Of a stretch of 64,000 nucleotides of DNA, positions 26,227 through 35,139 are shown piece after piece. The position numbers and the translations under genes are program-made. Numbering within the stretch: position 1 is the first letter of the stretch; every line of letters starts with the position of its first letter. The stretch comes from Bifidobacterium sp. ESL0732 (GTDB taxonomy: Bacteria; Actinomycetota; Actinomycetes; Actinomycetales; Bifidobacteriaceae): the NCBI RefSeq assembly GCF_029395535.1, contig NZ_CP113920.1, positions 1,116,001 to 1,180,000 on the forward strand. Direction: 5' to 3'. Below the pieces are notes generated by a model. The model saw only the letters and a program-made list of their open reading frames with translations, was not told where the DNA came from and made no database searches.

Positions 26227-27150
26227 TTATTCGATCAGCGTGTAGCCGTGGCTGGCGATGACGGACTTGAGCTTGGAGAGGTAGCTTTCGGCTGCGTTGG
26301 AGAGGTTGGCGCGTTCGTTGGTGATCCAGCCGAGCAGCATGGTCTCGTCGGTGTCTAGCGGAACGGTGACGATTTTCTCGTTGTTGAGGTCGCCGTTGTC
26401 GATGCCGGTGCACACCGTATAACCGTTGAGGCCAATGATGAAGTTCAGGATCGTGGCGCGGTCGGTGACGGTGATGAGCTTAGGGGAGTCCTTGGGCCAG
26501 ACTGCTTCTTCGGCGAAGTAGAAGCTGCCTTCCTCGCCCTGCTCGTACTGGATGAACGGGTATGGCTTGAGGTCGTCCATCGTAATCTTTTTCCTGGTCG
26601 CAAGTGGGTTGTTACGTGAGATGAACACGTGCAGCGGGGCTCGGAAAAGCGGGTGGAACTCGAGATGCTTGCTTCGTAGCAGCTTGCCGATTACATCCTT
26701 GTTGAAATCGGAGAGGTAGAGGATGCCGATTTCGGAAAGCATGTTCGCGACCTGGTCAATGATGTCACGCGTGCGGGTCTCGCGGATGGTGAATTCGTAT
26801 TCGTCGGATTCAATAGAATTAATCATTTCGACGAACGCTTCGACAGCGAACATGTAGTGCTGGGTGGAAACGCTACAGAGTTGTTTGCGCGGCTTGGCGT
26901 GCTTGTAGCGTTCTTCCATCAGTTCGGCCTGGTCGAGCACCTGGCGCGCGTAAGTGAGGAATTCCGCACCGTCTACGGTCAGTGCGATGCCCTGAGAGGA
27001 GCGGGTGAAAATCTCGATGCCCATCTCGTGCTCGAGCTCCTTGACCGACGAACTCAGCGCGGGCTGGGAGACGTACAGCTCGTGGGAGGCCTCGTTCATC
27101 GAGCCGCACTCCACGATCTTGACGATATATTTCAGCTGCAGCAGTGTCAT
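26227..27150 (-). CDS. LysR-family transcriptional regulator
   Basis: 307 residues: N-terminal helix-turn-helix (LQLKYIVKIVECGSMNEAS, YVSQPALSSSVKELE) and a two-lobed effector domain. It most resembles the CysB/CysR-like branch by the length and RYKHAKP linker, but the ligand is not predictable. The Shine-Dalgarno site is weak. The upstream DNA has two direct TTATAACAA repeats 31 bases apart, a possible autoregulatory site. It converges on the SdpI-like gene. No obvious target gene is divergent from it. Confidence 0.88.
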   Translation of the reverse strand: MTLLQLKYIVKIVECGSMNEASHELYVSQPALSSSVKELEHEMGIEIFTRSSQGIALTVDGAEFLTYARQVLDQAELMEERYKHAKPRKQLCSVSTQHYMFAVEAFVEMINSIESDEYEFTIRETRTRDIIDQVANMLSEIGILYLSDFNKDVIGKLLRSKHLEFHPLFRAPLHVFISRNNPLATRKKITMDDLKPYPFIQYEQGEEGSFYFAEEAVWPKDSPKLITVTDRATILNFIIGLNGYTVCTGIDNGDLNNEKIVTVPLDTDETMLLGWITNERANLSNAAESYLSKLKSVIASHGYTLIE

Positions 27151-27159
27151 ATCTAAAGT

Positions 27160-27199
27160 TTATAACAAAGTGTGTATCAAGCAGATTAACTTATAACAA
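27160..27199. repeat. Two direct TTATAACAA repeats upstream of the LysR gene
   Basis: Identical 9-mers at 27160-27168 and 27191-27199 are 31 bases apart (about three helical turns), beginning 10 bases before the LysR start codon. This spacing is compatible with LysR tetramer binding, but no T-N11-A palindrome was clearly seen. Confidence 0.4.
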
Positions 27200-27376
27200 T
27201 TTTTGATATATGAATTATCCTTGGTTCTGTTTTTGCCATGACTAAAGGTCGTCAAGATTGGGAAACTCCAGCCAACGCCGGTAATGACAGCTTTCTTTCG
27301 TTGCCACCATTGTTGGTTTGTGCTTTCGACAGTGGGGATATTTCCATTCAGAAGTGTTTAACAGCCACAACCGAGT

Positions 27377-28039
27377 TCAGATTTTTACGCCGAGACGTTG
27401 CAGCTCTTTCCGTGCATTGGGAGCATCCAGGAAATGTATTCCCTGGATGCCGACGGCTTTCGCACCATCCACATTGGCCTGGGTGTCGTCGAAGAACACT
27501 GTTTGTACGGCGTCGAGCCCAAAGCGGTTCAAAGCAAGGTTGAAGATGTCGGAGTTGGGCTTGTGCATTTTTTCGACGCCCGAAACCACCGTGCCTTGCA
27601 GCAGCGGCTTGAGTTGCGGGAACTTTTCGAAAGCGAAATGGAAGGTTTCGCCCGACCAATTCGTCAGCCCCCACACGCCGTAGCCGGCCTGGCGCAGATC
27701 CGTCAGTAGCTTTTCCATGCCGTCAATCATCTTCGGTAAGGCATCGTCGTAATGCTCGATGTAATAGGTGAACGCCTCTGCCAGATCATCGCCGTACTGT
27801 TTCCGATAATCCTTGATGACATCGGCGAAGTCGTCGCCTGCATCCATGCGCGCTTCGGCGGCGAAGAACCCGTAGATATCGCTCTCATCTGCGCACAAGG
27901 TATCAACAAAATTCTGCGGGAAATGGCCTTGGAGACATGGCCGATAGTTCAGCTCCAGCAGCACTCCGCAGAAATCGAACATGACATCGTGGATTTCGCT
28001 TTTTCCATTGGCAAAGCCATTGCTCTCTGCTGTATTCAT
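27377..28039 (-). CDS. HAD-family hydrolase (subfamily IA)
   Basis: 220 residues with HAD motifs I MFDFCGVLL, II GLTNWS, III Lys in EKMHKPNSDIF and IV FFDDTQANVDGA. The usual second Asp of motif I is Cys here (DFC); related epoxide-hydrolase-type HAD enzymes have Gly at this place, so phosphatase activity is not assured. The cap is helical (~20-95). It belongs to the YihX-like phosphatases of sugar phosphates by motif pattern. It is 86 bases downstream of the NAD(P)HX repair gene and may share its transcript. Confidence 0.85.
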   Translation of the reverse strand: MNTAESNGFANGKSEIHDVMFDFCGVLLELNYRPCLQGHFPQNFVDTLCADESDIYGFFAAEARMDAGDDFADVIKDYRKQYGDDLAEAFTYYIEHYDDALPKMIDGMEKLLTDLRQAGYGVWGLTNWSGETFHFAFEKFPQLKPLLQGTVVSGVEKMHKPNSDIFNLALNRFGLDAVQTVFFDDTQANVDGAKAVGIQGIHFLDAPNARKELQRLGVKI

Positions 28040-28125
28040 AGGTATCTTTCTTCTCTTATTCTTGCTCTCTTGTTTTGACTGTGTTCACCGGTTTTGTCTG
28101 GAATATCTGTCGCTGCGTCTAAAGC

Positions 28126-30111
28126 CTAGTTTTGCAGCAATTCCTCGAAGGCCTGAGACAATGCCGCGATAACGTCGGTCGCAACAATCGGATGCCCCGG
28201 CTCGCCTTCCGGTGTGATCGTGCCATCGGCATCGAAAATCTCGGGCGGCTCCCAGCCGTGCTGGTCGGACTCGGCGGCCAGACCTGCGGCGTAACCGTGG
28301 ATATAGCTTGCGCTGGCCGCGGTCATAACGTCGAGGCTCGGGTCGTGCTGCAATTGTCCTTCGCCCTGTTGTGCGAGCATTCCGCCCATCACGCCCGCGA
28401 GGACATCACCGGCTCCGGCGGTTGCCAGCCATGCGGGTCCGCTTCCAGAGATGAAGGTAGTGGCTATCTTGTGTGAACCGTCCGCATTTGCCGGTCCCGG
28501 TTCAATTCCAGCCGGCAGACCTACCACGTTTGCATCTCCGACAACGATGGTCACCGCACCCTTGAGCAACACGGTCGCACCGGTCAGCGCGTGTGCCCGT
28601 TTGGCCCAATGCCAAGGTTCGGCGGTGATATCTGCCGTGTCAACGTCTTCGCCGCGGCGGCGCAGCAACGCCGCAAGTTCACCGGCATGCGGCGTGATGA
28701 TGACATGTGTCGGCACATGTTCTGGCAGCAGATCAAGCGCGCCTGCATCAACGCAGATTGGTGGCATGGTCCAAGGCTCGCGCTCGTAATCGATATTCGA
28801 GTCGGAATCGCCCCACGTGGTTTCGGCCTGTTCAGAAGCGTATGGGGTTTCGTCCTTATTGAGATCATGAACCGGAATCTCGGTTTCGTCGCTGGTCGAG
28901 GAAACATTCTCGTCCGGCAATGCATAGTGTTTGAGCAGCGCCGCAATGGCTTCTCGCTGGCCGTCGGAGCCGGAGAGGCTGTGTTTACCTGATCTCTCAT
29001 TATCAGAATCGCTCACGGCGGCCGCTGCCGGGACGCCAGAACCAACGGCCCAAGCCTCAACGCGGCCTTTGCCAAGAACGATTTCCGGTGAGTTGCGCAA
29101 TACCATATCGGACGCATTCACCGGACCCATATAACGGACCATACCGATATTGGAACGGACAGCCGCACCGGAACTCAGGACGGCCGCACCTGGATATTTT
29201 GCCGATCCCGTAATCAGTCCGACGACACCGCGCGAATATTTGGAATCGGACGATTTTGGCAGCCGTATCATGCGGCCGGCAATATCGTCAATGGAGGAAA
29301 CGACGGGGTAGGCGTGCGAGATATCGAAACCGAAATCGACCAAAATCGTGTGGCCGCAGGCGAAACTTGCGGGAGGCAGCATTGCACAGGGTTTCATCGC
29401 GCCGAACATCACCGTAACATCGGCCGGGATATAGCTGCCGGGCAACGTACCGTCATCCACTCCAACGCCGGAAGGGGTATCGATGGCGACTACCAGCGGC
29501 TTCTGCCCTTGTTCAGTGCCGGCAACGGAATTCGGCATTTTCGGTTTTGTTTTACCGTCATTGCTAGGATACAGGATATTCGCCATGGTTGCGGCAGGCC
29601 CCCGCAGCGCTCCGTGCACGCCGATACCGGTCATCGCGTCAAGAATCACGTCGGCCTGTTGCGTCAATTCGATGGCCGCCTGCAACCGTTCTCCAGCTTC
29701 GCCTGCGCTGAAACCTGCCGAAGCCCCGGGGATGTCCGCTTCCGGATTGACGATCAACAACCGTCCGCCGCTGCGGGTGAAGGCCAGTAAACCTTGCAAA
29801 TGCAGGGATTTACCGACAGCGATGGCTGTGACCTGGGCACCGGCTCGAGCCAATTGAGCGGCCGCGAAGAGGCCATCCCCGCCGTTGTCTCCGGCTCCGG
29901 CCAACAGCACCACTTTCGCTTCCGTGATATCGATGTCGTGTTCTTCAAGCAATTCGGCAGTCACCCTTGCCGCGGCGGAGGCGGCCATGCGCATGAGCGG
30001 AACACCTTGGTCAAGCAACGGACGTTCCATGCTACGCACAGTCTCAACGCTGTAAGCCCGCCGTTGGAGCAAGGATTTACGCATCAGTTCCGTCATCGTG
30101 ATTTCGTCCAT
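28126..30111 (-). CDS. nnr: Bifunctional NAD(P)HX epimerase/dehydratase
   Basis: It repairs hydrated NADH/NADPH. The N-terminal epimerase (YjeF_N) has GAGDNGGDG (~73) and VVAIDTPSGVGVDDG. The C-terminal ADP-dependent dehydratase has ITPHAGELAALL, VLLKGAV and the catalytic region GSGPAWLATAGAGDVLAG. The 661 residues exceed the usual ~500 mainly because of a Ser/Asp/Glu-rich insertion at ~370-450 (e.g. SSTSDETEIPVHDLNKDE). AGGAGG lies 6 bases before the ATG. It is 74 bases downstream of the ABC-F gene on the same strand. Confidence 0.92.
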   Translation of the reverse strand: MDEITMTELMRKSLLQRRAYSVETVRSMERPLLDQGVPLMRMAASAAARVTAELLEEHDIDITEAKVVLLAGAGDNGGDGLFAAAQLARAGAQVTAIAVGKSLHLQGLLAFTRSGGRLLIVNPEADIPGASAGFSAGEAGERLQAAIELTQQADVILDAMTGIGVHGALRGPAATMANILYPSNDGKTKPKMPNSVAGTEQGQKPLVVAIDTPSGVGVDDGTLPGSYIPADVTVMFGAMKPCAMLPPASFACGHTILVDFGFDISHAYPVVSSIDDIAGRMIRLPKSSDSKYSRGVVGLITGSAKYPGAAVLSSGAAVRSNIGMVRYMGPVNASDMVLRNSPEIVLGKGRVEAWAVGSGVPAAAAVSDSDNERSGKHSLSGSDGQREAIAALLKHYALPDENVSSTSDETEIPVHDLNKDETPYASEQAETTWGDSDSNIDYEREPWTMPPICVDAGALDLLPEHVPTHVIITPHAGELAALLRRRGEDVDTADITAEPWHWAKRAHALTGATVLLKGAVTIVVGDANVVGLPAGIEPGPANADGSHKIATTFISGSGPAWLATAGAGDVLAGVMGGMLAQQGEGQLQHDPSLDVMTAASASYIHGYAAGLAAESDQHGWEPPEIFDADGTITPEGEPGHPIVATDVIAALSQAFEELLQN

Positions 30112-30185
30112 AGCTGACCTCCTGGGTCCATCAATATCTAGCTCGATGTTACCCTAGCGCGGCCACATGGAGATTTGACACGCAA

Positions 30186-31787
30186 TTATTCTTCGGCGAC
30201 CAAATCGAGGTAGTCGTCGCTCCACAAATCTTCGTCGCCGTCGGGCATCAGCAGCACGCGCTCGGGGTTGAGCGCCTTGACAGCGCCTTCGTCGTGGGTG
30301 ACCAGAATGATAGCACCCTCGTACTTGGCGATGGCCTTGAGAATCTCGTCGCGTGAAACCGGGTCGAGGTTGTTGGTCGGTTCGTCGAGTAGCAGCACAT
30401 TGGCGCGCGAAGTCACCAACGTCGCCAGCGCAAGCCTTGTCTGCTCGCCGCCGGAAAGCACCTTGGCCGGTTTGAACGCATCATCACCGGAGAAGAGGAA
30501 GCTGCCGAGGATGGAACGGGCATGGGTGTCGTCAAGGTCAGGGGCGACGTGCTGCAGGTTCTCGAGCACAGTCGCGTCCATCTCCAACGTGTCGTGCTCC
30601 TGGGCGAAGTAGCCGATCTTGCAGCCGTGGCCGTAGATGACTTCACCGGTGTCAGGCTTATCCTCGCCGGCCAGAATGCGCAAAGTTGTTGTTTTGCCCG
30701 CGCCGTTATAACCCAGGATGACCACACGTGAGCCTTTGTCGATGGCCAGGTTGATGCCGGTGAAGACAATATTTGAGCCGAAGGCTTTGGAAATTTCCTT
30801 GGCCATGATTGGCGTTTTGCCGCAGGGCGCCGGTTCGGGGAATCGGATGTCCGCGACTTTCTCCTGTCGCTCGGCCTCGCTGGTTTCTGAAAGCAGCCGT
30901 TCCGCGCGACGCATCATGTTCTGTGCTGCGACAGCCTTCGTGGCCTTGGCGTGCAGGCGGATGCCTTGCTTCATCAGACGTGCAGCCTTCTTTTCTGCAA
31001 CTTCGCGTTCGCGGCGGCGACGCTCCTCGTCGACCACGCGCTGCTTTAGGTAGGCCTTCCAACCTAGCGAATACATGTCAATCTGAGCGGTCTGCGCGTC
31101 CAGATGCCAGACTTTGTTCACCACTTCGTCCAGCAGCTCGGTGGAGTGGGAGATAACGAGGAACCCGCCTTCGAACCGCTTGAGATAGCCACGCAGCCAT
31201 TCGATGGAATCCGCGTCCAAATGGTTGGTCGGTTCGTCGAGAATCAACGTATCGGCGTCGGAGAACAGGATTCGTGCCAGCTCGATACGACGCTTCTGAC
31301 CGCCGGAAAGCGTGCCGATTGGCTGTTGCATCGTCTCGTTGGGGAGACCGAGGCTGGCTGCCATGGAGATGGCCTCGGACTGCGCCGCGTAGCCGCCGGC
31401 CTTGTCGAACGCCTGCATGGCCTTGTCGTACTTATCCATAGCTTTTTCCATGACCTTCGGGTTCTCGTTGGTCATTTCCTTTTCGGCCTTGCGCATGCGC
31501 TTGATAATGCTGGCGATATCGCGTGCGCTCATCATACGGTCCAGCGCGCTCTGTTCAGGGTCGTCGGCGTGCGTGTCCTGTGGCAGATAGCCGAGCTTGC
31601 CGGAAACGCGGACCTTGCCGGCCGTGGGGAGCAGGTCTCCGGTGATGACGCGGGTCAGTGTGGTCTTGCCGGCGCCATTACGTCCAACGAGGCCGATCTT
31701 GTCGCCCTTGCTCACATGAAAATCAGTGGGATTGAGCAGTGTCCGTGCCCCGATCTGAATTTCCAGCCCTTGCGCCTCGATTGCCAT
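30186..31787 (-). CDS. ABC-F family ATPase
   Basis: A soluble twin-ATPase without membrane helices; ABC-F proteins act on ribosomes as translation factors or antibiotic-protection proteins. Domain 1 has GRNGAGKTT (~35) and LSGGQKRRIELA. Domain 2 has GYNGAGKTT (~355) and LSGGEQTRLALA, each with LDEPTN(H/N)LD. A charged helical linker (RRREREVAEKKAARLMKQG) joins them. At 533 residues it fits housekeeping EttA/YbiT-like forms rather than a named resistance class. It is divergent from uvrA. Confidence 0.92.
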   Translation of the reverse strand: MAIEAQGLEIQIGARTLLNPTDFHVSKGDKIGLVGRNGAGKTTLTRVITGDLLPTAGKVRVSGKLGYLPQDTHADDPEQSALDRMMSARDIASIIKRMRKAEKEMTNENPKVMEKAMDKYDKAMQAFDKAGGYAAQSEAISMAASLGLPNETMQQPIGTLSGGQKRRIELARILFSDADTLILDEPTNHLDADSIEWLRGYLKRFEGGFLVISHSTELLDEVVNKVWHLDAQTAQIDMYSLGWKAYLKQRVVDEERRRREREVAEKKAARLMKQGIRLHAKATKAVAAQNMMRRAERLLSETSEAERQEKVADIRFPEPAPCGKTPIMAKEISKAFGSNIVFTGINLAIDKGSRVVILGYNGAGKTTTLRILAGEDKPDTGEVIYGHGCKIGYFAQEHDTLEMDATVLENLQHVAPDLDDTHARSILGSFLFSGDDAFKPAKVLSGGEQTRLALATLVTSRANVLLLDEPTNNLDPVSRDEILKAIAKYEGAIILVTHDEGAVKALNPERVLLMPDGDEDLWSDDYLDLVAEE

Positions 31788-32008
31788 ACCTTATTACCTG
31801 TCCTGTTGCTATCACGAAATTCCGGCCAAATATACCAACATGCCATCATAGCGACACGTCTGCTTTTGTTGAACCAATAAGGTGTAGGGCGTAATTGAAT
31901 GGTGGCATAACCTTGGGTTTCAGCCAATAACTAAGTTATGAAATGATATCGGTATTTGTTGGTTGATGCTTAAGGGTAAGTACTGGATTCGACCAACACG
32001 ATGGATAA

Positions 32009-32024
32009 TCGAACAATTGTTCGA
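32009..32024. promoter_or_regulatory. LexA (SOS) box upstream of uvrA
   Basis: TCGAACAATTGTTCGA is a perfect 16-bp palindrome containing the Gram-positive/actinobacterial LexA core CGAAC-N4-GTTCG. It touches a -10-like GATAAT (32004-32009) and lies 61 bases before the uvrA start. It shows that uvrA is DNA-damage inducible (inference from the known motif). Confidence 0.88.
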
Positions 32025-32084
32025 ACCGTCCACTATGATGGGTTATCCTACAGAGAAGCATTTGGTATTAAGCGGAGGTAAGCA

Positions 32085-35000
32085 TTGGCAACAGCATCGG
32101 CGGCGCATAAATCCAAGGGAACTGTGGAATCGTCGGCAAGCGTTGTGGCGCAGAAGTTGATGGACAGCGATTCGTTCCTGTCCCAGGAGATTGCGAAGGC
32201 GCCGCTGCGTAAGACAGACAGTTCGCTGGTGGCGGATATCTCGCATATTCCCAGCGATTTGAAGATCACGATTCAGGGCGCTCGCGAGCACAACCTGAAG
32301 AACATCGATCTTGCCATTCCGCGTAACCGTATGGTGGTATTCACCGGACTTTCTGGTTCCGGCAAGTCCTCCTTGGCGTTCGATACGTTGTTTGCCGAAG
32401 GGCAGCGTCGTTACGTTGAGTCGTTGAGCGCTTACGCCCGCCAGTTTCTGGGACAAATGGACAAACCTGATGTCGATTTCATCGAAGGTCTGAGCCCGGC
32501 CGTTTCCATCGACCAGAAGACCACGAACCGCAACCCGCGTTCCACGGTCGGCACCATCACCGAGATTTATGATTATCTGCGTCTGCTGTTCTCGCGTACC
32601 GGAATCCCGCATTGCCCGGTCTGCGGTGAGGTGGTCAGCGCCCAGACGCCGCAGCAGATGGTCGACACCTTGATGAAGAAGCCGAAAAAGACCCGCTTCC
32701 AGATTCTGGCACCGGTTGTTCGCGGGCGCAAGGGAGAGTTCGAGGATCTGCTTGAGCTGCTGCGCGGAGACGGATACTCGCGTGCACTGATCGACGGCGA
32801 GATGCGTCAGCTTTCCGACGATATCAAGCTCACCAAGCAGAAGAAGCACACCATTGAAGTCGTGGTCGATCGTCTGGTCATCAAGGATGGCATCCGCCAG
32901 CGTCTCACTGATTCCATCGAAACCGCCTTGAAACTGGCCAAGGGAATCGTGGTCATCGATTACGTCGATCTGGACGAGAAAGACCCGAACCGACGTGAAC
33001 CGTTCAGCGAGAAACGTTCGTGCCCGAATGGCCATCAGCTGGAACTTGACGAGATCGAACCACGAACGTTCTCCTTCAACGCCCCCTACGGTGCCTGCCC
33101 CGATTGTGACGGCATCGGCTACAAGCTCGAGATTGACCCTGAACTGGTCATTCCCGACCCGGACAAATCGCTCAACGAGAACGCCATCGAGCCTTGGGGC
33201 ATGACCAAGGGCACCGGCGAATACTACCGCCATGTGCTTGAGGGGTTGGCCGAGGAGATGGGATTCAGCCTCGATACCCCATGGAAGGATCTGCCCAAGA
33301 ATATCCAGCACGCCATCATGTATGGCCACGACTTCAAGGTCAAGGTCTCCTACCGCAACCGGTGGGGCAGGCTTCGCGAATACAGCACCGGTTTCGAAGG
33401 CGTCGTGCGTACGCTCATGCGTCGCCACGACGAGACTGATTCCGATCAGATGAAATTATATTACGAGTCTTATATGCGCGAGGTACCGTGCCAGACCTGC
33501 CAAGGCAAGCGTCTGCGTCCCGAGGTGTTGGCGGTCACCGTTGACGGTAAGTCCATCGCCGACGTGTGCGATATGCCCGTGGAACGCAGCCTCAAATGGA
33601 TTCGGTCGCTGAGACTCGAAGGCTCCGCCGCTCTGATTGCCGGCGAGGTGCTAAAAGAGATTCGCGCACGCCTTGGTTTCATGAACGATGTCGGTTTGAA
33701 CTACCTGACGTTGTCTCGTGCCGCCAAAACGCTTTCCGGCGGCGAAGCACAGCGCATCCGTCTGGCGACGCAGATTGGCAGCGGCCTTGTTGGCGTCATG
33801 TATGTGCTTGACGAGCCGTCCATAGGTTTGCACCAGCGCGATAACGAACGTCTTATCAAAACGCTGCACCACTTGCGAGATCTTGGCAATACGCTGATTG
33901 TGGTCGAACATGATGAGGAGACTATCGAAAAGGCTGACTGGCTGGTCGACATTGGCCCCGGAGCCGGCGAAAAAGGTGGCGAAGTCGTTTATTCCGGTCC
34001 CGCAGCGCACGTGGTTGACGCGCCTCGTTCCATCACCGGTGACTACATCGCTGGCCGTCGCACGATTGAAGTGCCCAAGAAGCGTCGCAAAACCGACAGG
34101 AACCGGCAGCTCAAGGTCATCGGGGCACGAGAGAACAATCTAAAGAATATCAACGTTTCGATTCCTCTTGGTGTGATGACCTGCATCACCGGCGTTTCCG
34201 GATCCGGCAAGTCGACGTTGATCAATTCGATTCTTTATCCTTCATTGGCTGACAAGCTAAACGGCGCACGAATCGTACCTGGCAAGCACACGCGAGTCGA
34301 GGGCATCGAGCAATGTGACAAGGTCATCCACGTCGATCAGAACCCGATCGGCCGCACGCCGCGAAGCAATCCTGCCACCTATACGGGTGTGTGGGACAAG
34401 ATTCGCCAGCTTTTCGCCAAGACCCCCGAGGCGCAGGTTCGCGGTTATGGCCCAGGTCGTTTCTCGTTCAATGTGAAAGGAGGCCGTTGCGAGGCCTGCC
34501 ACGGCGACGGCACCATCAAGATTGAAATGAACTTCCTGCCTGATGTCTACGTGGAATGCGAGGAATGCCACGGCAAACGCTATAACCGCGAGACTCTCGA
34601 AGTGAAATACAACGGCAAATCGGTTGCAGACGTACTCAACATGCCTATTTCCGAAGCGGCCGACTTCTTCAAAGCTTACACGGGTATCTCCCGTTACCTC
34701 GATACGTTGGTTGATGTCGGTCTGGGCTATATCCGTCTTGGCCAGCCCGCCACCACGCTTTCCGGCGGTGAATCGCAGCGCGTCAAGCTCGCCACCGAAT
34801 TGCAGCGCCGTTCCACCGGCCGTACGGTCTATATCCTCGACGAACCGACCACTGGTCTGCATTTTGAGGACGTGCGCAAGCTGCTGCAGGTCCTGCAAGG
34901 TCTGGTTGACAAAGGCAACACGGTCATCGTCATCGAGCACAATCTCGACGTGGTCAAATGCGCCGACTGGATCATCGATCTCGGACCCGAAGGCGGCGAC

Positions 35001-35096
35001 GGCGGCGGCACCATCGTCACCCAGGGCACGCCGGAACATGTGGCCAAATGCGAAAAGAGCTGGACGGGCAAGTATCTAGGCCCTATGCTCAGCTGA
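32085..35096 (+). CDS. uvrA: Excinuclease ABC subunit A
   Basis: Damage-recognition ATPase of nucleotide excision repair. 1003 residues: first Walker [14 protein letters not shown] (~90), zinc modules [16 protein letters not shown] and CEACHGDG...CEECHGKR, second Walker [13 protein letters not shown] (~700), two ABC signatures TLSGGEAQR and TLSGGESQR with [18 protein letters not shown]. The start is a TTG with GGAGG 6 bases upstream. A polar N-terminal tail of ~60 residues precedes the fold. It is in the order uvrA-uvrC with LexA control upstream. Confidence 0.97.
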   Translation: MATASAAHKSKGTVESSASVVAQKLMDSDSFLSQEIAKAPLRKTDSSLVADISHIPSDLKITIQGAREHNLKNIDLAIPRNRMVVFTGLSGSGKSSLAFDTLFAEGQRRYVESLSAYARQFLGQMDKPDVDFIEGLSPAVSIDQKTTNRNPRSTVGTITEIYDYLRLLFSRTGIPHCPVCGEVVSAQTPQQMVDTLMKKPKKTRFQILAPVVRGRKGEFEDLLELLRGDGYSRALIDGEMRQLSDDIKLTKQKKHTIEVVVDRLVIKDGIRQRLTDSIETALKLAKGIVVIDYVDLDEKDPNRREPFSEKRSCPNGHQLELDEIEPRTFSFNAPYGACPDCDGIGYKLEIDPELVIPDPDKSLNENAIEPWGMTKGTGEYYRHVLEGLAEEMGFSLDTPWKDLPKNIQHAIMYGHDFKVKVSYRNRWGRLREYSTGFEGVVRTLMRRHDETDSDQMKLYYESYMREVPCQTCQGKRLRPEVLAVTVDGKSIADVCDMPVERSLKWIRSLRLEGSAALIAGEVLKEIRARLGFMNDVGLNYLTLSRAAKTLSGGEAQRIRLATQIGSGLVGVMYVLDEPSIGLHQRDNERLIKTLHHLRDLGNTLIVVEHDEETIEKADWLVDIGPGAGEKGGEVVYSGPAAHVVDAPRSITGDYIAGRRTIEVPKKRRKTDRNRQLKVIGARENNLKNINVSIPLGVMTCITGVSGSGKSTLINSILYPSLADKLNGARIVPGKHTRVEGIEQCDKVIHVDQNPIGRTPRSNPATYTGVWDKIRQLFAKTPEAQVRGYGPGRFSFNVKGGRCEACHGDGTIKIEMNFLPDVYVECEECHGKRYNRETLEVKYNGKSVADVLNMPISEAADFFKAYTGISRYLDTLVDVGLGYIRLGQPATTLSGGESQRVKLATELQRRSTGRTVYILDEPTTGLHFEDVRKLLQVLQGLVDKGNTVIVIEHNLDVVKCADWIIDLGPEGGDGGGTIVTQGTPEHVAKCEKSWTGKYLGPMLS

Positions 35097-35139
35097 GTTG
35101 CAATGAAGGTGGTAGCTGAAGGGATCGGAAAGGCGGATA

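Noticed and set aside
27238..27543. Plus-strand frame between the LysR and HAD genes
   Set aside because: It runs into the HAD gene on the opposite strand, has no Shine-Dalgarno site and no recognisable domain.
32043..35039. Minus-strand frames opposite uvrA
   Set aside because: Shadow frames of a clearly real gene; no ribosome sites or motifs.
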